Shown: positions 6,607 to 8,829 of the stretch, piece after piece
How positions within the stretch are numbered: position 1 is the stretch's first letter
Layout of the letters: each line of letters begins with the position of its first letter
Origin: Deltaproteobacteria bacterium
GTDB taxonomy: Bacteria > Myxococcota > UBA796 > SXON01
Direction of reading: 5' to 3'
Assembly: GCA_947483545.1 (NCBI GenBank)
Contig: CANKNP010000225.1
Span: forward strand, 1 to 8,829
Length of the DNA: 8,829 nt
Translations under genes and position numbers: made by a program
The notes under the pieces: generated by a model
Told to the model about the DNA's origin: nothing
Seen by the model: only the letters and a program-made list of their open reading frames with translations
The model's database searches: none

Positions 6607-7041
6607 ATGGCGGATTACCCCGGGGCGATGGAGTCCATCCCCCCCGTCCTCGCCCTTGATGTGGGCACCAAGACCATCGGGATCGCCCTCTGCGAACGGG
6701 GCATCGTGCTCCCGGTGTGTACGCTCGCGCGTGCGTCCGTCGCCAAGGATGCCGTTCGCGTCGCACAGCTTTGTCACGCACGGGGCGTGCAGCGCGTCAT
6801 CGTGGGCCTGCCCTACGCGTTGGACGGCACCGAAGGGAGATCGGCCCGTCTGGCGCGGCAGGTCGGGGAGGCGGTCCGACTTGCCGGCTTTGAGGTCTGC
6901 TACCAGGACGAGCGCTACTCCACCGTGGAGGCGCTCACCCGACTCGGCGCAGCGGAGGTCTTCCGGGAGCGTCGGCGAGCGGCGGTGGATCAGGTCGCGG
7001 CGGTCGTCATCTTGGAGGAGTGGCTCGCGGCTCAGGAGTGA
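6607..7041 (+). CDS. ruvX: RuvX/YqgF RNase H-fold nuclease, putative Holliday junction resolvase
   Basis: The 144-residue product belongs to the YqgF family, an RNase H-like fold reported to cut Holliday junctions in some bacteria and to act in 16S rRNA 5'-end processing in E. coli. The family motifs are present in order: LALDVGTKTIGIAL with Asp18, VIVGLPYALDGTEG (65-77), DERYST with Glu102, and the C-terminal VDQVAAVVIL with Asp128, giving the three acidic active-site residues. The start is not certain. ATG 6607 has GGGAG thirteen bases upstream; ATG 6628 would give the typical short lead and 137 residues but has no clear ribosome-binding site. It begins the plus-strand group and ends 23 bases before the moaB-like gene. 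Confidence 0.92.
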   Translation: MADYPGAMESIPPVLALDVGTKTIGIALCERGIVLPVCTLARASVAKDAVRVAQLCHARGVQRVIVGLPYALDGTEGRSARLARQVGEAVRLAGFEVCYQDERYSTVEALTRLGAAEVFRERRRAAVDQVAAVVILEEWLAAQE

Positions 7042-7064
7042 CCCTTTCCGGATAGAACGCCCCG

Positions 7065-8829
<1,765 letters not shown>

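Noticed and set aside
6544..6781. Open frame extending cinA upstream by 80 codons
   Set aside because: It overlaps ruvX in antisense, and the GGAGG before ATG 6541 fits the family start.

Overview
The window is GC-rich chromosomal DNA from a Gram-negative bacterium. It carries a predicted lipoprotein, a PilT-type pilus retraction ATPase, a GC-skewed codon pattern and long alanine/proline/arginine-rich linkers. A myxobacterium-like or other deltaproteobacterial lineage is my best guess. It is an inference from style, because no rRNA or other taxonomic marker is present. No insertion sequence, prophage, tRNA, rRNA or CRISPR array is visible.

Left half, all on the minus strand, transcribed pilT -> murI -> lipoprotein. 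pilT (2742-3818) is a complete twitching ATPase. After a 180-base gap full of inverted repeats comes murI (1680-2561), glutamate racemase. murI is followed after 8 bases by a gene for a TPR-like lipoprotein (43-1671) that I cannot assign to a family.

The 387 bases between pilT and recA (3819-4205) are the divergent control region. The pilT side holds a dense series of hairpins. The recA side holds a weak promoter and a perfect GTGTTC-N4-GAACAC palindrome that could be an SOS operator. recA (4206-5234) is plus-strand and converges on cinA (5321-6541, minus).

Right half: cinA is divergent, across 65 bases, from a tight plus-strand set: ruvX (6607-7041), a MoaB-like domain fused to an unknown C-terminal domain (7065-8285), and ligA (8291 to the window edge, truncated). 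The genes share a genome-maintenance theme: recA strand exchange, ruvX Holliday-junction or 16S rRNA processing, ligA nick sealing with NAD+, and cinA, whose family deamidates the NMN that ligA releases.

The protein-coding content is mostly ordinary housekeeping. The points most worth a second look are non-coding: two back-to-back structured elements in the murI leader, one of which encloses the murI ribosome-binding site and start codon in a 13-bp inverted repeat; the hairpin cluster upstream of pilT; and the recA operator candidate. The MoaB fusion is the most unusual protein.
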